Shown here in pieces: positions 1-5,335 of a stretch of 12,570 nucleotides of DNA (positions are counted from its first letter, which is position 1; each line of letters opens with the position of its first letter). The stretch lies in assembly GCA_964592725.1 (NCBI GenBank), contig CAZQFQ010000038.1, positions 1 to 12,570 on the forward strand, read 5' to 3'. The notes under the pieces are model-generated. The model had not been told where the DNA came from, ran no database searches, and saw only the letters and a list, made by a program, of their open reading frames with translations. The position numbers and the translations under genes were made by a program. Source of the DNA: PALSA-1336 sp964592725. GTDB taxonomy: Bacteria; Patescibacteriota; Doudnabacteria; UBA920.

Positions 1-62
1 CTGGGTCTTTTTAAATGTCTGGCCGGCGGTTGCACTTCAGATTAGAATTTCCGACGTACCTC

Positions 63-91
63 TTGACATCGTACTAGTACAATAGTACAAT
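63..91 (+). promoter_or_regulatory. Sigma70-type promoter of trpB
   Basis: TTGACA at 63-68, a 17-bp spacer and TACAAT at 86-91 make a near-consensus housekeeping promoter, the best in the window. The predicted start of transcription is about 97-99, which leaves a leader of about 210 nt before trpB. An operator-like inverted repeat overlaps the spacer and the -10. A weaker second promoter might lie at 252-280 (TTGCAC, 17 bp, AATAAT), closer to the gene. Confidence 0.8.
71..88 (+). promoter_or_regulatory. TrpR-box-like operator overlapping the trpB promoter
   Basis: The 18 bases GTACTAGTACAATAGTAC have exact inverted arms GTACTA and TAGTAC around a 6-bp centre. From memory, the consensus TrpR operator of enterobacteria and Chlamydia is GTACTAGTTAACTAGTAC. 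The arms are identical and 15 of 18 positions agree. As in the E. coli trp promoter, the site covers the spacer and -10, where a bound repressor would block RNA polymerase. The regulator gene is not in the window, so TrpR control is inferred from the site and from the gene it precedes. Confidence 0.6.
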
Positions 92-97
92 GCGTTT

Positions 98-154
98 ATG
101 AACAATTTATTTGTACAATCCGGCAATTGGCAGACTACCCACTTAAGCGGGTAG
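98..154 (+). CDS. Putative 18-residue leader peptide of trpB
   Basis: An ATG at the predicted transcription start opens an 18-codon frame, MNNLFVQSGNWQTTHLSG, ending at TAG 152-154. It has one Trp codon (128-130, residue 11). If transcription starts at 98 the message is leaderless, consistent with other start sites here. The Trp codon lies 4 nt before the 5' arm of hairpin 135-154, and the stop codon forms the end of its 3' arm, as expected of an attenuation leader peptide. Only one Trp codon is present, fewer than in classical trp leaders. A frame this short could arise by chance, so translation is unproven. Confidence 0.45.
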   Translation: MNNLFVQSGNWQTTHLSG

Positions 155-208
155 CGGATTTTGCATTTGTAAAATAATTTCCTGCCGCTCGCTAACAGGG
201 CGGTTTTT
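117..208 (+). promoter_or_regulatory. Candidate trp attenuator with alternative hairpins
   Basis: Segment 1 CTACCC (135-140) pairs with segment 2 GGGTAG (149-154), and an outer AATCCG/CGGATT stem (117-122 with 155-160) can enclose them. AGCGG in segment 2 (146-150 or 153-157) can instead pair with CCGCT (185-189), which is the 5' arm of the terminator at 185-208. A ribosome stalled at the Trp codon (128-130) would cover segment 1 and favour the antiterminator. A ribosome reaching the stop codon (152-154) would cover segment 2 and leave the terminator free. The antiterminator stem is only 5 bp with a 27-34 nt loop, so its stability is uncertain. Confidence 0.5.
185..208 (+). terminator. Intrinsic terminator in the trpB leader
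   Basis: CCGCTC (185-190) pairs with GGGCGG (198-203), including one G-U pair, around a 7-nt loop. TTTTT follows at once (204-208). It lies between the trpB promoter and the trpB start codon, so it would stop transcription before the gene. This is why it is read as an attenuator and not as the end of an upstream gene. Confidence 0.6.
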
Positions 209-308
209 AATTTTGATTCACAATTATGACGCATTTCCTATTTAAAGATCATTGCACGGAAACCTGGCGACTTGAATAATCGCTGTTTTATTAATTAATT
301 TTAAACCT

Positions 309-1517
309 ATGAAATTATCAACTAAATCGAAATTCAAACAATTACCAGATAAAAAAGGCTTTTTCGGGCAATACGGCGGGCGTTTTGTGCCGCCCCAGCT
401 GGAAGAAGCTCTAAGAGAAGTGGAAGCCGCTTACTTAAACGCCAAACAAGATCCGAAATTCAAAAAAGAATATCAAGATCTCCTAAAAAATTATGTGGGG
501 CGGCCGTCACCATTGTATTTGGCCAAAAACATGACGGCAAAATTAGGCGGAGCAAAAATTTATCTCAAAAGGGAAGATTTAAACCACACCGGAGCGCATA
601 AAATTAACCATTGCATCGGCGAAGCTCTGTTAGCCAAGCGGATGGGTAAAAACAAACTTCTGGCTGAAACCGGAGCCGGCCAGCACGGCGTGGCGCTGGC
701 CACAGCCGCGGCACTAATGGGAATGGCGTGTGAAATTCATATGGGGAGCATTGATATTGCTAAGGAACATCCCAACGTAATCCGCATGAAGCTTTTAGGA
801 GCCAAAGTGGTGGCGGTTGAAGCCGGCGGTAAAAGTTTAAAAAACGCCGTAGACAGCGCCTTTGGCGTGTTTATGGCTGAACACCAAAATACCTTTTTTG
901 CCATCGGCTCGGTTGTCGGCCCGCATCCTTATCCAATGATGGTGAGAGACTTCCAGTCTGTTGTAGGCAAAGAAGCCAAAGCCCAAATTCTGGAAATTGA
1001 AAACCGTTTGCCCGATTACCTGATTGCCTGCGTGGGAGGGGGGAGCAACGCCATGGGACTTTTCCACGAATTTCTGGATGATAATGTAAAAATGGTCGGG
1101 GTAGAACCGGCCGGAAAAAGTTTTAAACCCGGCGAGCACGCGGCCACGCTGACTTTGGGCAAACCCGGCACTTTGCACGGGATGTTCACTTACGTACTGC
1201 AAAACAAAGACGGTCAGCCGATGCCCGTGCATTCCATCGCCTCGGGCTTGGATTACCCCGGAGTCGGCCCCCAGCACTCATACTTCAAAGACAGTGGGCG
1301 GGTTGAATATTCTACCGCCAACGACAAAGAAGCCCTAAATGCTTTTTTGGAGCTTTCTAAAATTGAGGGCATAATTCCGGCTCTGGAAAGCGCGCATGCT
1401 TTGGCCTATGCCTTTAAGCTCGCGCCAACTTTAAACAAAAACAAAATAATCATCGTCAACCTCTCCGGCAGGGGAGACAAGGACATAGATTATATAGCGG
1501 GAAAAATTAATCTTTAG
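309..1517 (+). CDS. trpB: Tryptophan synthase beta subunit
   Basis: PLP enzyme that condenses indole with L-serine to give L-tryptophan. At 402 residues it has the usual TrpB length. Visible motifs are the N-terminal GxYGGRFVP (20-28), the PLP-binding lysine K98 in HTGAHKIN, catalytic E120 in ETGAGQHG, the phosphate-binding GGGSN (243-247), SGLDYPGVGP (312-321) and SGRGDKD (386-392). It is the TrpB1 type by overall pattern. It departs from the usual HKINNALGQ and GVATATA in having HKINHCIGE and GVALATA near the active site. There is no clear Shine-Dalgarno before the ATG. No trpA adjoins it: an ABC-F gene follows with its own promoter. It may therefore act alone on salvaged indole, or partner a TrpA encoded elsewhere. 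An operator-like site and an attenuator-like leader precede it. Confidence 0.97.
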   Translation: MKLSTKSKFKQLPDKKGFFGQYGGRFVPPQLEEALREVEAAYLNAKQDPKFKKEYQDLLKNYVGRPSPLYLAKNMTAKLGGAKIYLKREDLNHTGAHKINHCIGEALLAKRMGKNKLLAETGAGQHGVALATAAALMGMACEIHMGSIDIAKEHPNVIRMKLLGAKVVAVEAGGKSLKNAVDSAFGVFMAEHQNTFFAIGSVVGPHPYPMMVRDFQSVVGKEAKAQILEIENRLPDYLIACVGGGSNAMGLFHEFLDDNVKMVGVEPAGKSFKPGEHAATLTLGKPGTLHGMFTYVLQNKDGQPMPVHSIASGLDYPGVGPQHSYFKDSGRVEYSTANDKEALNAFLELSKIEGIIPALESAHALAYAFKLAPTLNKNKIIIVNLSGRGDKDIDYIAGKINL

Positions 1518-1529
1518 ATCAAAAAGTCA

Positions 1530-1569
1530 TTTGTTACACTAACGCTCGGCCGAGCGTTAGTGTAACAAA
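1530..1569. repeat. Perfect 40-bp palindrome centred on CGGCCG
   Basis: Each of the 20 bases from TTTGTTACACTAACGCTCGG pairs with the other half with no loop and no mismatch. It lies 12 bp after the trpB stop and ends 1 bp before the -35 of the ABC-F promoter. No T-tract follows on the + strand, so it is a poor intrinsic terminator in that direction. Its core CTCGGCCGAG is also the centre of the palindrome in queA (5659-5694). It may be a dispersed palindromic repeat or a transcript-end processing structure. Confidence 0.9.
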
Positions 1570-1570
1570 G

Positions 1571-1599
1571 TTGATAAATTCCAGGGATTCTGTTATAAT
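1571..1599 (+). promoter_or_regulatory. Promoter of the ABC-F gene
   Basis: TTGATA (1571-1576), a 17-bp spacer and TATAAT (1594-1599), with an extended -10 TG at 1591-1592. Transcription should start near 1606, about 38 nt before the ATG at 1644. The -35 directly abuts the 40-bp palindrome. Confidence 0.8.
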
Positions 1600-1643
1600 T
1601 GCTTCGCAAAGCGGCAAAACGACCGCTCTATTTTTAATAATAT

Positions 1644-3140
1644 ATGGCCAATAACGATGTCGTGCTCAGGTTTAGCGACGTGACGTTTGATTACGGGCAC
1701 AATAAAGAAATTTTAAATGAAGCGAGTTTTTCCATACGCACCGGCAGTAAGGCGGCTTTAATGGGGCAAAACGGCGCTGGGAAAAGCACTCTGTTTAAGT
1801 TAATAACCAGGGAACTTCAGCCCAAAGAAGGCGGCGTTTTTTTGACGCCAAAAGAAACCACTATTGGCATTGCCCGCCAGGTTATCCCGCAGGACCAAAT
1901 GAATTTAACCGTGCGCGACTATTTTGCCTCGGTTTTTTCGAAAAAAAACGACGCCTCCGGCGTCGTCCCGAATGTAGTGAGGGATCTCGATAAAAGAATC
2001 CGCAACGTTTTGGAAGCCGTAAACCTAAACGCGCCTTTGGAGAGGATAATAAAATCATTTTCCGGCGGCCAGCAAGCGCGTCTGCTGCTGGCGTACGCGC
2101 TGATTCAAAATCCTGATATATTGCTTCTTGATGAGCCTACCAATAATCTTGACCAAACCGGCATAGAACATCTCACGGGATTTTTAATGATGTATGAAAA
2201 AACCTGCATGGTAATTTCCCACGACGCGGAATTTTTAAACGCATTTACCGACGGCGTTGTCTATTTGGACGTTTTTACGCACAAGACCGAACAATATAAC
2301 GGAAATTATTTTGACGTGATGGAAGAGATCTCGGCGAGAATTGAAAGAGAAAACTTGCAGAACGCCCGTATGGAAGCGGAAATAAAAAAGAACAAAGCCC
2401 AGGCCGAAGTTTTCGCGCACAAAGGCGGCAAACTCCGCGCCGTGGCCAAAAGGATGAGGGAAGCGGCCGAAGAAGCCGAAGAAAGTATTGTGGAAGTAAG
2501 GCGCGAGGACAAAACCATACGCAATTTTGAAATTCCGGTTCAGGAATTTGACCCGTACTTTAATGGCCTAATCGCAAAAATTGACGCCATAAAAGTTTTT
2601 GCCCATCACCGGCCAATAAATAAAACAATTGATTTAACTATCCGTAAAAATACCCACGTCTTAATTAGCGGACCAAACGGCGTCGGCAAGAGCACCTTCT
2701 TGCACGCGTTGTCCGATCGTACCGCCGAAGGCGCGATGATTCCCGAAGATATAAAAATCGGCTACTACAAACAAGACTTTGGCAATTTGGATTTTGAACA
2801 AAAAGCTTTTAATTGCTTGGCGGACGTGACGCAAAAAAAGGACGAGCATATTTTGCGCGCCACAGCGGCATCATTTTTATTGGACGGAAAAGTTTTGGAT
2901 CATCCCATAAAAAGTTTATCGGAAGGGCAAAAAGGCCTTTTGTCGTTTGCACGATTGGTGCTGATGAAACCCGGCTTATTAATTCTCGACGAACCCACTA
3001 ACCACATCAACTTCCGCCACCTCCCCATAATCGCCAAAGCCCTGGACAGCTACCAAGGCGGCCTCCTAATGGTCAGCCACATTCCCGACTTCGTCAGCCA
3101 AATCCACATTGACCAAACAGTAGATTTAACCTTACTATAA
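1644..3140 (+). CDS. ABC-F family ATPase (ribosome-associated type)
   Basis: Soluble protein with two ABC ATPase domains and no membrane segment, 498 residues. ABC-F proteins such as EttA and Uup bind the ribosomal E site and act in translation or antibiotic protection. Domain 1 has Walker A GQNGAGKST (41-49), signature FSGGQ (139-143), Walker B ILLLDEP (159-165) and the H-loop H193. A charged, probably coiled-coil linker spans about 225-295, where the family's P-site tRNA interaction motif lies. Domain 2 has Walker A GPNGVGKST (343-351), Walker B LLILDEP (445-451) and H479. Its signature is LSEGQ (425-429), with Glu replacing the first Gly of the usual LSGG. Residues 102-108 are encoded by a perfect hairpin in a variable stretch. 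There is no clear Shine-Dalgarno. The subfamily cannot be fixed by eye. Confidence 0.93.
   Translation: MANNDVVLRFSDVTFDYGHNKEILNEASFSIRTGSKAALMGQNGAGKSTLFKLITRELQPKEGGVFLTPKETTIGIARQVIPQDQMNLTVRDYFASVFSKKNDASGVVPNVVRDLDKRIRNVLEAVNLNAPLERIIKSFSGGQQARLLLAYALIQNPDILLLDEPTNNLDQTGIEHLTGFLMMYEKTCMVISHDAEFLNAFTDGVVYLDVFTHKTEQYNGNYFDVMEEISARIERENLQNARMEAEIKKNKAQAEVFAHKGGKLRAVAKRMREAAEEAEESIVEVRREDKTIRNFEIPVQEFDPYFNGLIAKIDAIKVFAHHRPINKTIDLTIRKNTHVLISGPNGVGKSTFLHALSDRTAEGAMIPEDIKIGYYKQDFGNLDFEQKAFNCLADVTQKKDEHILRATAASFLLDGKVLDHPIKSLSEGQKGLLSFARLVLMKPGLLILDEPTNHINFRHLPIIAKALDSYQGGLLMVSHIPDFVSQIHIDQTVDLTLL
1948..1966. repeat. Short perfect hairpin inside the ABC-F gene
   Basis: ACGACGCC (1948-1955) and GGCGTCGT (1959-1966) surround a 3-nt loop after a run of A. 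It is read in frame and encodes residues about 102-108 (NDASGVV), between the first Walker A and signature. It may be an in-frame palindromic insertion like those in rarA and queA, but it is short enough to be chance. Confidence 0.5.
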
Positions 3141-3149
3141 GTGCAGTTT

Positions 3150-3182
3150 CCCTCCCCCTTTGGGGGAGGGTTAGGGAGAGGG
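3150..3182 (+). repeat. Dispersed palindromic repeat, copy 1 (intergenic)
   Basis: CCCTCCCCC (3150-3158) and GGGGGAGGG (3162-3170) flank TTT, followed by the tail TTAGGGAGAGGG (3171-3182). The same design, a CCCTCTCCC/GGGAGAGGG hairpin plus a GGGTGAGGG-like tail, recurs twice inside rarA. This copy lies 9 bp after the ABC-F stop codon. Confidence 0.85.
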
Positions 3183-3196
3183 TTCAAAGTGCTTAC

Positions 3197-3224
3197 AAAG
3201 CGCTTTCCCGGGCGCTTTTTTGTT
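3197..3224 (+). terminator. Intrinsic terminator after the ABC-F gene
   Basis: AAAGCGC (3197-3203) pairs with GCGCTTT (3212-3218) around an 8-nt loop, and the T run reaches 3221. It follows the palindromic repeat and overlaps the region where the rarA promoter's -35 would lie. Confidence 0.65.
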
Positions 3225-3231
3225 TGAAAAA

Positions 3232-3240
3232 TGATATAAT
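3232..3240 (+). promoter_or_regulatory. Extended -10 promoter of rarA, probably leaderless
   Basis: TGATATAAT is a perfect extended -10 (TG, one base, TATAAT). Transcription should start about 7 nt after it, which is the A of the rarA ATG at 3247. The spaced -35 position (about 3212-3217) matches poorly, as tolerated with an extended -10. There is no room for a Shine-Dalgarno, so the message is probably leaderless. Confidence 0.7.
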
Positions 3241-3246
3241 TGTCAT

Positions 3247-4560
3247 ATGGAACCCCTAGCAAACAAAATTCGTCCTACATCGCTTAAAGACTTTGTCGGT
3301 CAGGAACATTTGGTGGGACCGGGCAAGCCCTTGAGGATTGCCGTTGAACAAAAACACTTGTTCAGTTTTATTTTTTGGGGCCCGCCGGGAGTGGGGAAGA
3401 CTACGCTGGCGCGGATTTATGCCAAGGCTGTCAATGCCGAGTATTTTGAGTTGTCCGCGGTTTCGGCGGGAAAAGAAGATATAAAAAAGATTATTGATGG
3501 AAAGCCGGCCCAATCCAATCAAATGACTGATGACCAACAATCGCTTGGCCTTGGGAACCCCCACCCTAACCCTCTCCCAGGGGGAGAGGGAAAAACACAA
3601 CAACCAAAAATTTTATTCCTTGATGAAATTCATCGTTTCAATAAAGCCCAACAGGATTTTTTGCTACCGTTTGTGGAAACCGGGAAATTATATCTAATCG
3701 GCGCGACCACGGAAAATCCGAGCTTTGAAGTTATTGCGCCGCTTTTGTCGCGCTGCCGCGTTTTTGTGCTAAATGAACTGGAAGACAATGCCATCAGCCG
3801 CATTATCGACAGCGCAATATCAGAAGCCGAGGGTAACCCTCGGCTTAAGAAACCTCGAGCCCGAGGGTTACCCTCGGACGTAAAATCCTGGTTAATCCAA
3901 ATGGCTAACGGGGATGCAAGACAAGCCATAAGCATGATAGAAAACACAATACACCTCTACGGCAAGCTTACCGTGCAAACCTTAAAAGACACTTTGCAAT
4001 CCAAATTTTTGCGCTACGACAAAAAAGGCGAGGAACATTACAACACCATCAGCGCTTTTATAAAATCGATGCGGGCATCACAGCCGGACGCGGCGCTCTA
4101 TTATATGTGCCGAATGATAGACGCCGGGGAAGACCCGTTATTTATCGCGCGGCGGATGGTCGTGTTCGCGTCCGAGGATATCGGCCTGGCCCAACCAACC
4201 GCGCTTGTGGTCGCCAACGCCGTGTTTCGCGCCTGCGAGACCATCGGCTACCCAGAATGCGCGGAAAATCTGGCCCACGGTGTCGCCTATCTATCACTGG
4301 CAAAAAAAGACCGCAGTGCCTATAATGCCTACCTGGCCGCAATGAAGGACGTCAAGGAATTCGGCAACCTGCCCATTCCCTTAAAAATCCGCAACGCCCC
4401 GACCAAGCTGATGAAAGAATTGGGTTACGGCGAAGGTTATGAAAAATATCCCGTTTCTCCCTCTCCCTCCGGGAGAGGGCAGGGTGAGGGTTTTGACGAT
4501 AATAACGATTACCTGCCGGAGAAATTAAAAGGAAAAAAATATTTGCAAAACCATGAATAA
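3247..4560 (+). CDS. rarA: Replication-associated recombination protein A, AAA+ ATPase
   Basis: RarA (MgsA/WRNIP1 family) is a clamp-loader-like AAA+ ATPase acting at stalled or damaged replication forks. Its 437 residues contain Walker A GPPGVGKTT (45-53), Walker B ILFLDEIHR (122-130), sensor 1 GATTENPSF (152-160), an arginine-finger-like SRC (168-170), and the C-terminal oligomerisation region with KSMR, DAALYYMCRM, AGEDPLFIARR and ASEDIGLA (about 273-314). Three stretches are encoded by palindromic repeats kept in frame: about 104-115 just before Walker B, about 193-211 before the lid domain, and about 405-416 in the C-terminal Tyr/Pro-rich loop. All catalytic motifs remain, so it is probably functional despite the extra length. 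Its stop overlaps the next gene's start by 8 bp. Confidence 0.95.
   Translation: MEPLANKIRPTSLKDFVGQEHLVGPGKPLRIAVEQKHLFSFIFWGPPGVGKTTLARIYAKAVNAEYFELSAVSAGKEDIKKIIDGKPAQSNQMTDDQQSLGLGNPHPNPLPGGEGKTQQPKILFLDEIHRFNKAQQDFLLPFVETGKLYLIGATTENPSFEVIAPLLSRCRVFVLNELEDNAISRIIDSAISEAEGNPRLKKPRARGLPSDVKSWLIQMANGDARQAISMIENTIHLYGKLTVQTLKDTLQSKFLRYDKKGEEHYNTISAFIKSMRASQPDAALYYMCRMIDAGEDPLFIARRMVVFASEDIGLAQPTALVVANAVFRACETIGYPECAENLAHGVAYLSLAKKDRSAYNAYLAAMKDVKEFGNLPIPLKIRNAPTKLMKELGYGEGYEKYPVSPSPSGRGQGEGFDDNNDYLPEKLKGKKYLQNHE
3558..3590 (-). repeat. Dispersed palindromic repeat, copy 2, inside rarA
   Basis: CCCTCTCCC (3570-3578) and GGGAGAGGG (3582-3590) form the hairpin. The tail CCCCCACCCTAA precedes it, so this copy is reversed relative to copies 1 and 3. 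It is read in frame as NPHPNPLPGGEG at residues 104-115 of RarA, in the variable loop ahead of Walker B. Confidence 0.85.
3824..3877. repeat. Double palindrome inside rarA
   Basis: Two related palindromes stand 14 bp apart: a 23-bp one at 3824-3846 centred on A3835, and a 17-bp one at 3861-3877 centred on T3869. Both contain CCGAGGGT and ACCCTCGG, so the two can also pair with each other. In frame they encode EGNPRL and RGLPS within residues 193-211 of RarA, a spot of variable length in this family. The sequence belongs to a different family from the CCCTCTCCC repeat. Confidence 0.85.
4459..4490 (+). repeat. Dispersed palindromic repeat, copy 3, near the end of rarA
   Basis: CCCTCTCCC (4459-4467) and GGGAGAGGG (4471-4479) flank TCC, followed by the tail CAGGGTGAGGG (4480-4490). 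In frame it encodes SPSPSGRGQGEG, residues about 404-416 of RarA, before the conserved YLPEKLKGKKY ending. Confidence 0.85.
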
Positions 4561-5333
4561 AGCATTGTTATTTGATTTTGACGGCGTGCTGGTGGATAGT
4601 TTTGAAATCAACTACTATACCAGGCTCAAAATATATAAAGACGGGATGAGCCGAAAAAAATATAGGGAACTTTACAGCAAAAATATCCACGCGGATCTTA
4701 AAACCGCTAAAGTTCCGAAAACAAATCTTTTTTTTAAAATTTTAGGCCCAAAACTTATGCGCCTTAAATTAAACGTTGGCGCCAAGGAGCTTTTAGATGA
4801 ACTTTCAAAAAATTACGACCTCTTTATTGTTTCTTCAACCCCGGCTTCTCTAATTTCGGATTATTTGAAAAGACAAGACGCGCTTCAATATTTTAAAAAA
4901 ATCCTCGGCGGCGACTCCCACAAGACAAAAGTTAAAAAGGTTAATTTTATCTTAGAACCTATTTTAAAAATAATTTGTAGGCGAAATTACAGGATTTTGA
5001 TCGGATTGGCCCTTAACAAATTTTGACGTTTAGCCGAAGCTAAGCGGAAAAATTTTTAAGGCCAAGACGCCAAAATCCTGGAATTGCAGCCCGAAGGATT
5101 TTTAAAATAGGTTCTTAGATAGGTATAAACTTCTTCCACAAAATTGCCTGTTTATAACCGACACCTTGGGCGATATTCTGGAAGCAAAAAAGTGCAGGGT
5201 CAAGTCTATCGCAATAACAGGGGGGTTCCAATTTAAAAGTACTTTGCGTAAAGGAAGGCCGCTTAAGATTGTTTCAGGCTTGCAAGCCCTGCCCAAACAA
5301 GTTAAAAATTATTACGCCAAACCCGCCACATAA
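4553..5333 (+). pseudogene. HAD-superfamily phosphatase, split by a palindromic insertion
   Basis: Residues 1-134 read as a HAD hydrolase: the nucleophile motif DFDGVLVDS (8-16), motif II VSST (93-96) and the lysine motif near SHKTKVKK. A 163-bp insertion (156-bp element plus 7-bp duplication) then breaks the frame, which runs into unrelated residues and stops at TGA 5024-5026. The missing C-terminus resumes at 5118 with motif IV FITDTLGDILEA and runs to TAA 5331-5333. With the element and one duplication copy removed, codons join as FIL-DRYKLL and give a 205-residue protein with all four motifs. The gene overlaps the end of rarA by 8 bp and ends 2 bp before queA, so it was translationally coupled within this cluster. 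The present product lacks motif IV and is probably inactive. Substrate unknown; it resembles the phosphoglycolate phosphatase-like group. Confidence 0.88.
4957..5112. mobile_element. 156-bp MITE-like palindromic element with 7-bp target duplication
   Basis: The ends are perfect 15-bp inverted repeats: ACCTATTTTAAAAAT at 4957-4971 and its complement at 5098-5112. Each is bordered on the outside by TCTTAGA (4950-4956 and 5113-5119), a 7-bp direct repeat. The interior is also largely self-complementary: CAGGATTTTG (4990-4999) with CAAAATCCTG (5071-5080), a TTGGCCCTTAA-like block (5006-5024) with 5048-5064, and an apical TTAGC-CGAA-GCTAA (5030-5043). It encodes nothing. It has the form of a non-autonomous element moved by a transposase elsewhere. 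No transposase family can be named from this one copy. Confidence 0.85.
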
Positions 5334-5335
5334 AT

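Noticed and set aside
37..234. Open frame of 65 codons on the - strand over the trpB leader
   Set aside because: It covers the promoter, operator and hairpins of trpB, has no recognisable protein pattern and no ribosome binding site; the + strand regulatory reading explains the sequence better.
837..1277. 146-codon open frame antisense to trpB
   Set aside because: It lies wholly inside a well-conserved trpB and has no family resemblance, so it is a shadow of codon use.
3541..3600. CRISPR-like or tandem array around the CCCTCTCCC repeat copies
   Set aside because: The three copies are hundreds of bases apart, in different orientations and without regular spacers; they are dispersed palindromes.
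4107..4342. Arg-rich open frames in other frames of rarA, on both strands
   Set aside because: Composition is typical of shifted reading of a GC-rich stretch, and the rarA frame holds conserved motifs here.
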